64,000 nucleotides of DNA from Streptomyces sp. 2131.1 (GTDB taxonomy: Bacteria > Actinomycetota > Actinomycetes > Streptomycetales > Streptomycetaceae). This document shows, one piece after another, positions 53,060 to 60,994 of this stretch. Both the position numbers and the translations under genes were made by a program. Within the stretch, counting starts at the first letter, position 1; every line of letters starts with the position of its first letter. The notes beneath the pieces were generated by a model. It was not told where the DNA came from. It was given only the letters and a program-made list of their open reading frames with translations, and did no database searches. Where the stretch lies: positions 5,444,001 through 5,508,000 of the forward strand of contig NZ_FNSY01000001.1 in NCBI RefSeq assembly GCF_900105515.1, read 5' to 3'.

Positions 53060-53941
53060 TCAGCGGCCGTCCACGTCCCGCACCGCCGCCAGGGCGGCCC
53101 GCACGCTGTCCTCGATGTCCGTGACCGGGTACAGCACCTCGCGGACCGTGCGCTCCCGGTCCACCACCAGGGTCAGCCGCTTGGCGCGGGCGGCCCCGCC
53201 GGCGCGGAAGGTGGGGAGGCGAAGCGCGGCGGTCAGCTCCAGGTCCGCGTCGGAGAGGAGCGGGAAGCGCAGCCGCTCGGCCTCGGCGAACGCCGCCTGC
53301 TCGTCCGGGCGTTGCGTGGAGACGCCGTGCACGCTCGCGCCCGCCGCAGTGAAGTCGGCCAGCCGGTCGCGGTAGGTGCACGATTCGAGCGTGCAGCCAC
53401 GGGCGCCCGGGATGCCGGACCAGCCCGGGGGATAGGACTCCTGGCGGGCGTAGGCCCCGGGGAAGAAGTACAGGACGGTGTACGGGGTGGCGGCCACCGG
53501 GTCGCGCCGGCTGCCGTCGGCGCCCGGCAGGGTCAGTTCCGGTACGCGCGTGCCCCGCAGCGCGTGCACCCGTGCGGCCTCCCGCGAGGACTCCTGCGTG
53601 GTCGCCATCGTCTCCCCGTCTCCCATCACCCAGGCGTCGCCCCAGTCCTGGAGCGCGATCAGTACCGGCAGCAGGGCGCGGCCGCGCGGGGTCAGCCGGT
53701 ACTCGTGGCGCACCGGCCGCTCCTGGTACGGCTCGCGGGTCAGGACCCCCGCGTCGACCAGCAGCCTCAGCCGTTCGGTGAGGACCTTCCGGGAGACGCC
53801 CAGTTCCCGCTGGAGCGCGTCGAACCGGTGCACCCCGCGCGCGGTGTCCCGCACGATCAGCAGAGTCCACCAGTCACCGACCACGTCGAGCGCCTGTGCG
53901 ATGGCGCAGTCGGCGTCGGCCTGGCTGAGGCGCTGGGGCAT
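53060..53941 (-). CDS. HxlR-type regulator fused to a bacterioferritin-comigratory-type peroxiredoxin
   Basis: 293 residues in two domains. Residues 1-110: winged helix of the HxlR/MarR type (DCAIAQALDVVGDWWTLLIVRD, RELGVSRKVLTERLRLLVDAGVL, YRLTPRGRAL). Residues about 128-290: thioredoxin-fold peroxiredoxin with FFPGAYARQ and GCTLESC; Cys183 and Cys188 match the C-x4-C peroxidatic/resolving pair of Bcp-type enzymes. ATG at 53941 follows GAGGAGGCCCC. Peroxide or a thiol could thus be sensed by the same chain that binds DNA. It is divergent from an MFS gene, with GTTCC repeats between. Confidence 0.88.
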   Translation of the reverse strand: MPQRLSQADADCAIAQALDVVGDWWTLLIVRDTARGVHRFDALQRELGVSRKVLTERLRLLVDAGVLTREPYQERPVRHEYRLTPRGRALLPVLIALQDWGDAWVMGDGETMATTQESSREAARVHALRGTRVPELTLPGADGSRRDPVAATPYTVLYFFPGAYARQESYPPGWSGIPGARGCTLESCTYRDRLADFTAAGASVHGVSTQRPDEQAAFAEAERLRFPLLSDADLELTAALRLPTFRAGGAARAKRLTLVVDRERTVREVLYPVTDIEDSVRAALAAVRDVDGR

Positions 53942-54020
53942 GGGGCCTCCTCGGTCGTCGGGGCTGTCATTCAACTCCATCGGGCCGCGTTGACCTGCGG
54001 AACGCATGCTGCCATAGTCG

Positions 54021-54048
54021 GTTCCCAAAAGGAACTCACTCGGGTTCC
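54021..54048. promoter_or_regulatory. GTTCC/GGAAC inverted repeats between HxlR-peroxiredoxin and MFS genes
   Basis: GTTCC (54021-54025) and GGAAC (54031-54035) are separated by CAAAA, and a further GGTTCC is at 54043-54048. The two half-pairs share the central GGAAC. They overlap the likely -35 to leader of the MFS gene and are candidate sites for the divergent regulator. Confidence 0.5.
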
Positions 54049-54066
54049 ACTGGGGAGGGTGTGGGG

Positions 54067-55308
54067 ATGGGGATGCTGACGGGCGTTCCGCGCACGGTGC
54101 GGCTGCTGGCCTTCGGGGCGTTCTTCAACGCGATGGTCAGCTTCACCTTCGTCTACCTCTTCGTCTATCTGACGGGCCCTCGCGGGCTCTCCGTCCCCCA
54201 GGCCGGGCTGCTCACCGGCATCGGCGGCGTCGGCCTGGTCGCGGGCAACTTCACCGGCGGCTGGTTCGGCGACCGCTACGGACACCGCCGGATGCTGCTG
54301 CTCGGCGCCTGCGTCGGCGGGGCCGTGCTCGTCGCCCTGCCGGTGCTGCCGCTCCCCGCGCTGTACGCGGTCCTGCCGCTCGCCCAGTACGCCACCGGCG
54401 TGGTGCGCGCCGCGAACTCCGCCCTGGTGGCCGTCTCCGTGCCCGGCGGACGGCGGCGCCAGAGCTTCGCCCTGACCCGCTTCGCCTCCAACGGCGGCTT
54501 CACCGTGGGACCGCCCCTCGGCGCCCTGATCGCCGCCCGCTTCTCGTACGACTGGCTGTTCCTCGTCGACGGCGCGGGCACCCTGCTCTTCGCCTGCTAC
54601 GCGGCCCGCATCCTCCCCGCCCGGGGCACCGCGCACTCCCGCCCCGCGCCCCCGCCGCCCGGCACCCCGGGGCTGTGGCGCGAACTGCGGGCCGGGCCCG
54701 CCGTGCCGGTGCTGCTCGCCGCGATCGTCTGCGTGGACCTGGTCTACCGCCAGCAGTACTCCACCCTGCCGGTCTTCCTCGCGGACCACGGCCACGGCAC
54801 CGCGTTCTACGGCTGGCTCATTGCCGTGAACGGCGGGGTCATCCTCTGCCTGGAACTGCCCGCCGCCCACGCCCTTCGGGCCCGCGCGCCGCTGGGCATC
54901 GTCGGCACCGGGCTGCTGTTCGTCGGTGCGGGGTACGCGCTGCTGATCCCCGGCGCCGGGGCCGCGTTCGCCGTCCTGATGATGGTCTCCCTGACCCTCG
55001 GCGAGATCCTGTACAAGACCACCGCCACGGCCTACGTCGCCGACCAGGCGCCCCCGCACGCGCAGGGCCGCTTCCAGAGCCTGTACGCGGGCGCCTCCAT
55101 CAGCGGCCAGGTCCTCGCCCCGCCCCTCGGCGGCGCCCTCTACGCCACCGCCCCAGCACTGCTCTGGCCCGCCTGTGCGGTCCTGGCGGGTCTGGCGGGC
55201 TGCGCGGTGCTCGCCGCGCGGCGACTGCCCGTGCCCGCCGGGCCGGTCCCGGCGGCGCGACGCCCGGACGCTGAGACCGGTTCGCCCGCGCGCCCCCGGT
55301 CCGGTTAG
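54067..55308 (+). CDS. MFS exporter, divergent target of the HxlR-peroxiredoxin regulator
   Basis: 413 residues, twelve hydrophobic segments with a central loop at about 190-215. The family loop 2-3 motif GGWFGDRYGHRRMLL and the helix-5 stretch VGPPLGALIAARF are typical of drug/sugar exporters of the MFS. ATG at 54067 has GGGGAGGG 8 bases upstream; a GTG at 54061 lies too near it. Substrate unknown. It is followed after 10 bases by dapD, which has its own -10 signal. Confidence 0.88.
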   Translation: MGMLTGVPRTVRLLAFGAFFNAMVSFTFVYLFVYLTGPRGLSVPQAGLLTGIGGVGLVAGNFTGGWFGDRYGHRRMLLLGACVGGAVLVALPVLPLPALYAVLPLAQYATGVVRAANSALVAVSVPGGRRRQSFALTRFASNGGFTVGPPLGALIAARFSYDWLFLVDGAGTLLFACYAARILPARGTAHSRPAPPPPGTPGLWRELRAGPAVPVLLAAIVCVDLVYRQQYSTLPVFLADHGHGTAFYGWLIAVNGGVILCLELPAAHALRARAPLGIVGTGLLFVGAGYALLIPGAGAAFAVLMMVSLTLGEILYKTTATAYVADQAPPHAQGRFQSLYAGASISGQVLAPPLGGALYATAPALLWPACAVLAGLAGCAVLAARRLPVPAGPVPAARRPDAETGSPARPRSG

Positions 55309-55311
55309 GTT
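55306..55311 (+). promoter_or_regulatory. -10 element of dapD (leaderless)
   Basis: TAGGTT with 7 bases to the ATG at 55319; it overlaps the MFS stop codon. No clear -35 is seen. Confidence 0.45.
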
Positions 55312-55318
55312 TCTGGTC

Positions 55319-56308
55319 ATGACCGACACGACTTCCACCCGCACCACCGGCGCCGTCGCCGCCGGACTCGCCACCATCGCCGGCGACGGTTCCGTCCTCG
55401 ACACCTGGTTCCCCGCGCCCGAGCTCACCGCCGAGCCCGGCCCCGCCGGTACCGAGCGGCTCGGCCCCGACCAGGCCGTGAACCTGCTCGGCGAGGGCGC
55501 CGCCAAGGCCATCGGCGTGGACGCCCGGCGCGGCGTCGAGGTCGTCGCCGTGCGCACGGTCATCGCCTCGCTCGACGACAAGCCGCTCGACGCCCACGAC
55601 GTCTACCTGCGCCTGCACCTGCTCTCGCACCGCCTGGTCCAGCCGCACGGGCAGAACCTGGACGGCATCTTCGGCCACCTCGCCAACGTCGCCTGGACCT
55701 CGCTCGGCCCGGTCGCCGTCGACGACCTGGAGAAGGTGCGGCTCAACGCCCGCGCCGAGGGCCTGCACCTCCAGGTCACCTCCGTCGACAAGTTCCCGCG
55801 CATGACGGACTACGTGGCGCCGAAGGGCGTACGTATCGCGGACGCCGACCGGGTGCGCCTCGGCGCGCACCTCGCCTCCGGCACGACCGTCATGCACGAG
55901 GGCTTCGTCAACTTCAACGCCGGCACGCTCGGCACGTCCATGGTCGAGGGCCGCATCTCCGCCGGCGTCGTCATCGGTGACGGCTCGGACATCGGCGGCG
56001 GCGCCTCCACGATGGGCATGCTCTCCGGCGGCGGCAAGGAGCGCATCGTGATCGGTGAGCGCTGCCTGGTCGGCGCGGAGGCCGGGGTCGGCATCGCGCT
56101 CGGCGACGAGTGCGTCGTCGAGGCCGGTCTGTACGTCACCGCCGGTACGCGCGTCACCATGCCGGACGGCCAGGTGGTCAAGGCCCGTGAGCTCTCCGGC
56201 GCCTCGAACATCCTCTTCCGCCGCAACTCGGTCACCGGAGCCGTCGAGGCCCGCCCGAACAACGCGGTCTGGGACGGCCTCAACGACGTCCTGCACAGCA
56301 ACGACTAA
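55319..56308 (+). CDS. dapD: Tetrahydrodipicolinate N-succinyltransferase
   Basis: 329 residues; acylates tetrahydrodipicolinate in lysine/diaminopimelate synthesis. The C-terminal left-handed beta-helix is clear from the hexapeptide run VRLGAHLASGTTVMHEGFVNFNAG and SAGVVIGDGSDIGGGASTMG, ending in FRRNSVTGAVEARPN. Actinobacterial long form with an N-terminal alpha/beta domain. ATG at 55319 appears leaderless. The stop overlaps the convergent dapA-type stop by 4 bases. Confidence 0.95.
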   Translation: MTDTTSTRTTGAVAAGLATIAGDGSVLDTWFPAPELTAEPGPAGTERLGPDQAVNLLGEGAAKAIGVDARRGVEVVAVRTVIASLDDKPLDAHDVYLRLHLLSHRLVQPHGQNLDGIFGHLANVAWTSLGPVAVDDLEKVRLNARAEGLHLQVTSVDKFPRMTDYVAPKGVRIADADRVRLGAHLASGTTVMHEGFVNFNAGTLGTSMVEGRISAGVVIGDGSDIGGGASTMGMLSGGGKERIVIGERCLVGAEAGVGIALGDECVVEAGLYVTAGTRVTMPDGQVVKARELSGASNILFRRNSVTGAVEARPNNAVWDGLNDVLHSND

Positions 56309-57198
56309 GCGGGGGCGAGGAGTTCCTCGTACGCCGCACGCAGCCCGTCGGACGCCTCGCGCCCGGCGGGCTGCAGCGGTTCACGCACCGGCCCCGCGGC
56401 CAGCAGCGCCTTCGCCGTCACCGTGCCGGGCAGCCCGGACGCCATCATCAGGGCCGTCAGCGGGGCGAGCCGCGCGTTGAGCCGGGCGGCCCCGTCGGTG
56501 TCCCCGGCGTCGAAGGCGTCCAGCACCGCCCGCATCCGCCCCGGCACCACGTTGGCGACCGTGCTGACGTAACCCGCGCCGCCCACCGCGTACAGCGGCA
56601 GGTTCAGCTCCTCGCAGCCCGAGTAGTACGCGAGCCCGCCGGCCGCGATCACCCGGGTCGCCGTCAGCAGGTCCTGCGAGCAGTCCTTCACCGCGACGAT
56701 GCGCGGGTGCTCCGCCAGCCGCAGCATGGTCTCCGGCTCGATGCGGGTGCCGGTGCGGCCGGGGATGTCGTACAGCATCACGGGCAGCCCCGCCGCGTCC
56801 GCGATGCGGCGGAAGTGCGCCTCCACGGCCGCCTGCGGGGGCCTGCTGTAGTACGGGGTCACCACCAGGAGCCCGTCCGCGCCCGCCTGTTCGGCCTGGC
56901 GCGCCAGCTCGATCGTGTGCCGGGTGTCCGAGGTGCCGACGCCCGCGACCAGCGGCACGGCCGGGCCGACCGCCTCGCGCACCGTCCGCAGCAGTGCCGC
57001 CTTCTCCGCGTCGGACGTGGTCGGGGACTCGCCGGTGGTGCCGCTGAGCACCAGCCCGTCGCAGCCGCCCGCGACCAGGGCGGCCGCGTGTGCCGCCGCG
57101 GTCTCCCGGTCGAGGGCTCCGTCGGCGGTGAAGGGGGTGACCATGGCGCAGAGGGCGCGGCCGAAGGGGCGCGGGCGGGCAGGTGCGGAAGGCGTCAT
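56305..57198 (-). CDS. dapA: Dihydrodipicolinate synthase family protein
   Basis: 297 residues; class I aldolase barrel. GTTGES at 53-58, Tyr143 in YDIPGRTG and Lys171 in IVAVKDCSQD are the canonical DapA residues, so condensation of pyruvate with aspartate semialdehyde is likely. Other members of the family with similar active sites exist (for example hydroxyproline or sialic acid pathways). Convergent with dapD, sharing 4 bases; no hairpin separates them. A GGTCTACTTAGATC inverted repeat lies in front. Confidence 0.85.
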   Translation of the reverse strand: MTPSAPARPRPFGRALCAMVTPFTADGALDRETAAAHAAALVAGGCDGLVLSGTTGESPTTSDAEKAALLRTVREAVGPAVPLVAGVGTSDTRHTIELARQAEQAGADGLLVVTPYYSRPPQAAVEAHFRRIADAAGLPVMLYDIPGRTGTRIEPETMLRLAEHPRIVAVKDCSQDLLTATRVIAAGGLAYYSGCEELNLPLYAVGGAGYVSTVANVVPGRMRAVLDAFDAGDTDGAARLNARLAPLTALMMASGLPGTVTAKALLAAGPVREPLQPAGREASDGLRAAYEELLAPA

Positions 57199-57515
57199 TC
57201 CAGCAGTGTCGGCCCCTCGGACGGTGAAGGTCTACTTAGATCTTCTGTGGGTGAGGGTGAAGCACCACTCAAGAGTGGCGGGGAGCGCCGCATCTGCTGG
57301 GGCCCGGGGCGCCGAGAGGGCGGGCCCCGGGGCCCGGGGCGACGGCGGCCTTGCCCGCATTCCGGGCGGCACGCGGCGAAATGCGTCTACGCTGGGGGCG
57401 TGTTCCGCACGTTCCACCCGCCCCGCCCCGCCACAGGCGCTGGGCCCCGCGGCACACGTCCTGAGCCGGCCGGCCCGGCGACCGCCCCCCCCGTATGTTC
57501 CGAGGAGACCCCCTG
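57199..57515. other. 317-base divergent intergenic region
   Basis: Between the dapA-type gene and an acidic-protein gene. A partly symmetrical GGTCTACTTAGATC lies at 57229-57242, a small perfect hairpin CCACTC-AA-GAGTGG at 57265-57278 and a TACGCT -10-like element at 57388-57393 without a clear -35. I see no gene here. Confidence 0.45.
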
Positions 57516-59012
57516 ATGTCCGCAGAGCGCCCGACCCTGCCGCCGGTCCGGCTGCACACCGAGGCCGAGCTGGCACGGGACGCGCTTGCCGCGCCGCTGC
57601 TCGCCCGCGCCGCACGGCTCGCCCGCTGGGCCGGCCCGGACACCAGGGTCGGGGCCGGCGGCGAACTCGTCGACGCGCAACTCCCCGCCGCCGCCGAGCA
57701 CCTCGGCCTCGCCCCGAACGAGGACGGTGCGGCGGAGGCCAGCGAGGCATGGCGGCTCGCCGTCGACACCGGGCTCGTCGACATCGAGGAGCCGGCCCGG
57801 GAGCCGGGCGGCCCGGAGGGCGTCTTCGACGAGGACGAGACCGGGGACGACGAGGCGCTGGGGACCGTCACCGCGGGCGAGAACCTCGCACTGCTGACCG
57901 GCGGTTCACCGGCGGACGTCCTGGCGATCTGGCTCGACGGCCTGGAGGCAGCGCACGCCGACGCGACCGCACCGGCCTTCGACGACTTCGCGGACCTCGT
58001 CGGAGAGGACGGCTCGATCGACTTCGAGGCGCTCGACTGGGACCCGGAGACCGAGGCGGAGTTCCTGGACGGCGTCCTCGGCAACCTCTACCTGCTCACC
58101 GTCGGCGAGGGCGCGGACGGGGCGCCGGTGCCGCTGCCCGCCCTCGCCGCGTCGGTGATCGTCCCCGACGACATGGGCGAGCCCACCGACGACGTGCTGG
58201 AGCAGGTCTCGGACGCGATGATGCGGCTGGACGACCAGTTCCGGGTGCTGGAGCCCATCGGCATCGTCGAATACCACCCGGTGGACGAGGCGCTGCTCGT
58301 CGAGGAGGGCGAGGAGGACGCCTCGCCCTCCGACGACGAGGACGTCACCCGCTACGGCATGGTCCGGCTGACCCCGCTCGGCCTCTACGGCATCCGCGCC
58401 CGCATGCTGGAGGCCGGGGTGGACGCCCCGGCGATCGGCGACCTCGTGGACAAGGGCGCCGACGTGCTCCTCGGCGGCGTCGCCCACTACCCGGAGGCCG
58501 GGGCCCGTGCCGAGATCCAGCTGTGGCTGGCCCGCCGGGGCTCGGACGGCGCCGCCGCCGAACTCCTGGACGCCGCACGGGGTGACGACCCGGTGGCCCC
58601 GCTGCGCCGGCTGCACTGCCAGGAGGCGCTCGCCCTGGTCGGCGCGGAGGCCGAACCCGCCGTGCGCGCGGTGCTCGACGACCCGCAGCTCGGCGGCCTG
58701 GCCCGGGTCTGGCTCGCCGAGCGGGGCGCGGAGGGCGTCCCGGCGCCCTCGGAGACGATGATCTTCTGGCTCGCCATCGACACGATCGCCGCCCAGCTGG
58801 AGGCCGACGGCGACCTCGACGAGCTCCAGGGCCTGGTCGAGGGCCTGTCCGGCCAGCACAGCGGCTTCTTCGACGAGGCCTGGCGCGTCGACCACCCGGC
58901 GACCGCGGACGTCCTGGAGGCGATGGGGCGGCTGCACAGCGACAGGAAGCAGGCCAAGGAGGCCCGCAAGGCCGCGTTCAAGGCGCGCTCGCGTGCCGGT
59001 TCGGGCGACTGA
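57516..59012 (+). CDS. Large acidic protein of unknown function
   Basis: 498 residues, cytoplasmic, very acidic (long runs of Asp/Glu in FDEDETGDDEALGTV, EEGEEDASPSDDED). No membrane segment or signal. The middle has helical repeats resembling HEAT-like units (ARAEIQLWLARRGSDGAAAELLDAARGDDPVAPLRRLHCQEAL), and the last 30 residues are basic (DRKQAKEARKAAFKARSRAG), a sharp charge change. Start: ATG at 57516 with CGAGGAGACCCCCTG upstream. I do not recognise the family, though it is of normal Streptomyces codon use. Confidence 0.78.
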   Translation: MSAERPTLPPVRLHTEAELARDALAAPLLARAARLARWAGPDTRVGAGGELVDAQLPAAAEHLGLAPNEDGAAEASEAWRLAVDTGLVDIEEPAREPGGPEGVFDEDETGDDEALGTVTAGENLALLTGGSPADVLAIWLDGLEAAHADATAPAFDDFADLVGEDGSIDFEALDWDPETEAEFLDGVLGNLYLLTVGEGADGAPVPLPALAASVIVPDDMGEPTDDVLEQVSDAMMRLDDQFRVLEPIGIVEYHPVDEALLVEEGEEDASPSDDEDVTRYGMVRLTPLGLYGIRARMLEAGVDAPAIGDLVDKGADVLLGGVAHYPEAGARAEIQLWLARRGSDGAAAELLDAARGDDPVAPLRRLHCQEALALVGAEAEPAVRAVLDDPQLGGLARVWLAERGAEGVPAPSETMIFWLAIDTIAAQLEADGDLDELQGLVEGLSGQHSGFFDEAWRVDHPATADVLEAMGRLHSDRKQAKEARKAAFKARSRAGSGD

Positions 59013-59034
59013 CCAGGCACTTCGGAGCGGATGT

Positions 59035-59071
59035 GACGGGCGGGCGGCCGGACACGGGCCGCCCGCCCGTC
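59035..59071 (+). terminator. Terminator after the acidic-protein gene
   Basis: GACGGGCGGGCGGCC (59035-59049) pairs over 15 bp with GGCCGCCCGCCCGTC (59057-59071). Confidence 0.8.
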
Positions 59072-59187
59072 GTCGATGTTCACCGAAAGCGGCGCCCAGA
59101 AGTCGTCGCCGGTTCAACTGGTGTTGGGGAACGGACGGAACGGTGAGGCCCGTCAACAGCACACCCCCGCAGCACCAGGAGTACGTG

Positions 59188-60657
59188 ATGGCCTTCACGC
59201 GCAGGGAATTCACCAGACAGTCCGCCCTCACCGGCGCCGGCGTCGCCCTCACCGGAACCGTCGCCGCGCTGGCCACCGCGCCCGGCGCCCTCGCCGCCGG
59301 GGGCCCGGCCCACGGCCACGACGACCACGGCCACGGGCATGACCACGGCCACGGTCACGACCGCGAACCCGGCTACGGACCGCTGCGCTCCGACCCGAAG
59401 GGCATACTCGCGCTGCCCGCCGGATTCTCGTACCGGATCATCACGCACTGCGGGGTCACCAAGCTGGAGAGCGGCGAGTACACGCCGTCCAACCACGACG
59501 GCACGGCCGCCTTCGAGGGCCCGCGCGGGGTGACGCTGCTGGTCAACAACCACGAGCTGAGCGGCACCCGGGCCGGCTGGGAGCACCCGGTGCCCCTCAC
59601 CGACGGCCTCGTCTACGACCCGGTCGCGGCGGGCGGCTGCACCGTCGTCGAGACCCGCCGCGACGGCCGCACCGCGGAGTGGGTCGGCATCGCCGGCACC
59701 TCCACCAACTGCGCGGGCGGCGCCACCCCGTGGGACACCTGGCTCACCTGCGAGGAGACCGAGGACAAGGCCGGCAAGAACGGCCTGCTCAAGGACCACG
59801 GCTACGTCTTCGAGGTCGACCCGTACGACAAGCGCGCCAACCGCTCCCCGCGCCCCATCAAGGCCTTCGGCCGGTACGCGCACGAGGCGGTCGTCATCGA
59901 CCCCAAGCAGGGCCATGCCTACCTCACCGAGGACGCCTCGGGCCCCAACGGGCTGCTCTACCGCTGGGTGCCGCCGCACGGCTTCCGGCACGGCCGGGGC
60001 AAGCTGCGCACCCTCGCCGACGACGCGGGCGTGCTCCAGGCGTTCAAGTGCTTCGACAAGACCGGCAAGTTCGTCGACGACCTCTCGCGGGCCACGAAGA
60101 CCGGCACCGTGTACGGCGTGGACTGGGTCGACGTGCCGGACCGCGACGCCAAGTCCGTCTCGGTGCGCAAGCAGTTCGCGGACGGTGCGGTCACCCGCGC
60201 CCGCAAGCTGGAAGGCATGTGGTGGGCCGACGGCGGCGCGTACATCGTGTCCTCCTTCGCCCGTGACGAGAGCCCCGTCCAGCACGACGGCCAGGTCTGG
60301 TTCTACGACCCGAAGCGCCGCACGCTGACCCTGAAGGTGCTCCTGGGCGTCAACCCGGACCCGTCGAAGGACGGCGCCTTCGACGGCCCGGACAACATCA
60401 CCGTCTCGCCGTACGGCGGTCTGGTCATCGCCGAGGACGGCGAGGGCGTCCAGCACCTCTTCGGGGCGACCGAGAGCGGCCGCACCTACCCGATCGCGCG
60501 CAACGAGCTGAACATCGGCAGCGCGGAGGAGCCCGAGTACAGCGAGTTCACCGGGGTCACGTTCTCGCCGGACGGCCGCACGCTGTTCGCCAACATCCAG
60601 ACCCCGGGGATCATGGTCGCGATCACCGGTCCGTGGAAGCGGCAGCCCAACCGTTAA
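59188..60657 (+). CDS. Tat-exported PhoX-like (DUF839) phosphatase family protein
   Basis: 489 residues. Twin-arginine signal TRREFTRQSALTGAGVALTG ending in ALAAGG at about 35, followed at once by a histidine/glycine stretch (HGHDDHGHGHDHGHGHD) and then a beta-propeller of the DUF839/PhoX type, with SNHDGTAAF, VNNHELSG, TCEETED, GRYAHEAVVIDP and DGPDNITVSPYGGLVIAEDG. PhoX enzymes use calcium and iron and are folded before export, which fits Tat. The ATG follows AGGAGTACGTG. Phosphatase activity is inferred from the family. Confidence 0.85.
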   Translation: MAFTRREFTRQSALTGAGVALTGTVAALATAPGALAAGGPAHGHDDHGHGHDHGHGHDREPGYGPLRSDPKGILALPAGFSYRIITHCGVTKLESGEYTPSNHDGTAAFEGPRGVTLLVNNHELSGTRAGWEHPVPLTDGLVYDPVAAGGCTVVETRRDGRTAEWVGIAGTSTNCAGGATPWDTWLTCEETEDKAGKNGLLKDHGYVFEVDPYDKRANRSPRPIKAFGRYAHEAVVIDPKQGHAYLTEDASGPNGLLYRWVPPHGFRHGRGKLRTLADDAGVLQAFKCFDKTGKFVDDLSRATKTGTVYGVDWVDVPDRDAKSVSVRKQFADGAVTRARKLEGMWWADGGAYIVSSFARDESPVQHDGQVWFYDPKRRTLTLKVLLGVNPDPSKDGAFDGPDNITVSPYGGLVIAEDGEGVQHLFGATESGRTYPIARNELNIGSAEEPEYSEFTGVTFSPDGRTLFANIQTPGIMVAITGPWKRQPNR

Positions 60658-60690
60658 CTGCGGGGCATGGCGTAGGGGGCCCCGGGGGCG

Positions 60691-60696
60691 CATACT
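60691..60696 (+). promoter_or_regulatory. -10 element of a leaderless small gene
   Basis: CATACT with 7 bases to the ATG at 60704; no ribosome site. Confidence 0.4.
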
Positions 60697-60703
60697 CGAC
60701 TTA

Positions 60704-60934
60704 ATGAAACAGTCAGCCGGCTCCCGCCGCCACCTGCCGTCCAGTCCCTTCAACCGCCCGGCCCAGGCGGCCCCACCGGTCGAATTGTTCGACGTGGGCG
60801 ACCGGGTCTCGCACGACCAGTTCGGTCTGGGCCGCGTCCTCGCCGTCGAGGGCGACAACGACGCGGTGCTCATCGACTTCGCCGGCCGTCAGGGTCGCAT
60901 CATGAGCCCCTACTCCAAGCTCACGAAGCTCTGA
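60704..60934 (+). CDS. Stand-alone small Tudor-like protein resembling the UvrD/PcrA C-terminus
   Basis: 76 residues. A basic tail of about 25 residues precedes FDVGDRVSHDQFGLGRVLAVEGDNDAVLIDFAGRQGRIMSPYSKLTKL, which reads like the C-terminal RNA-polymerase-binding Tudor domain of UvrD/PcrA helicases (GDRVxHxxFGxGxV...Fxxxg...A.L) and distantly like CarD. No helicase is attached. The ATG appears leaderless. A role in binding polymerase is only inference. Confidence 0.75.
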   Translation: MKQSAGSRRHLPSSPFNRPAQAAPPVELFDVGDRVSHDQFGLGRVLAVEGDNDAVLIDFAGRQGRIMSPYSKLTKL

Positions 60935-60942
60935 GGCCGTCC

Positions 60943-60977
60943 CAGGGGCCGTCCGCCAGCCGCGCGGACGGCCCCTG
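60943..60977. terminator. Hairpin between convergent genes
   Basis: CAGGGGCCGTCCGC (60943-60956) pairs perfectly with GCGGACGGCCCCTG (60964-60977), loop of 7. Confidence 0.8.
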
Positions 60978-60994
60978 AGCCATGTACGGGGCCG

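Noticed and set aside
59078..59118. GTTCACC and GTTCAAC before the PhoX-like gene as a PHO box
   Set aside because: The two units are 34 bases apart, not tandem 11-base repeats; too weak for a PhoP site.
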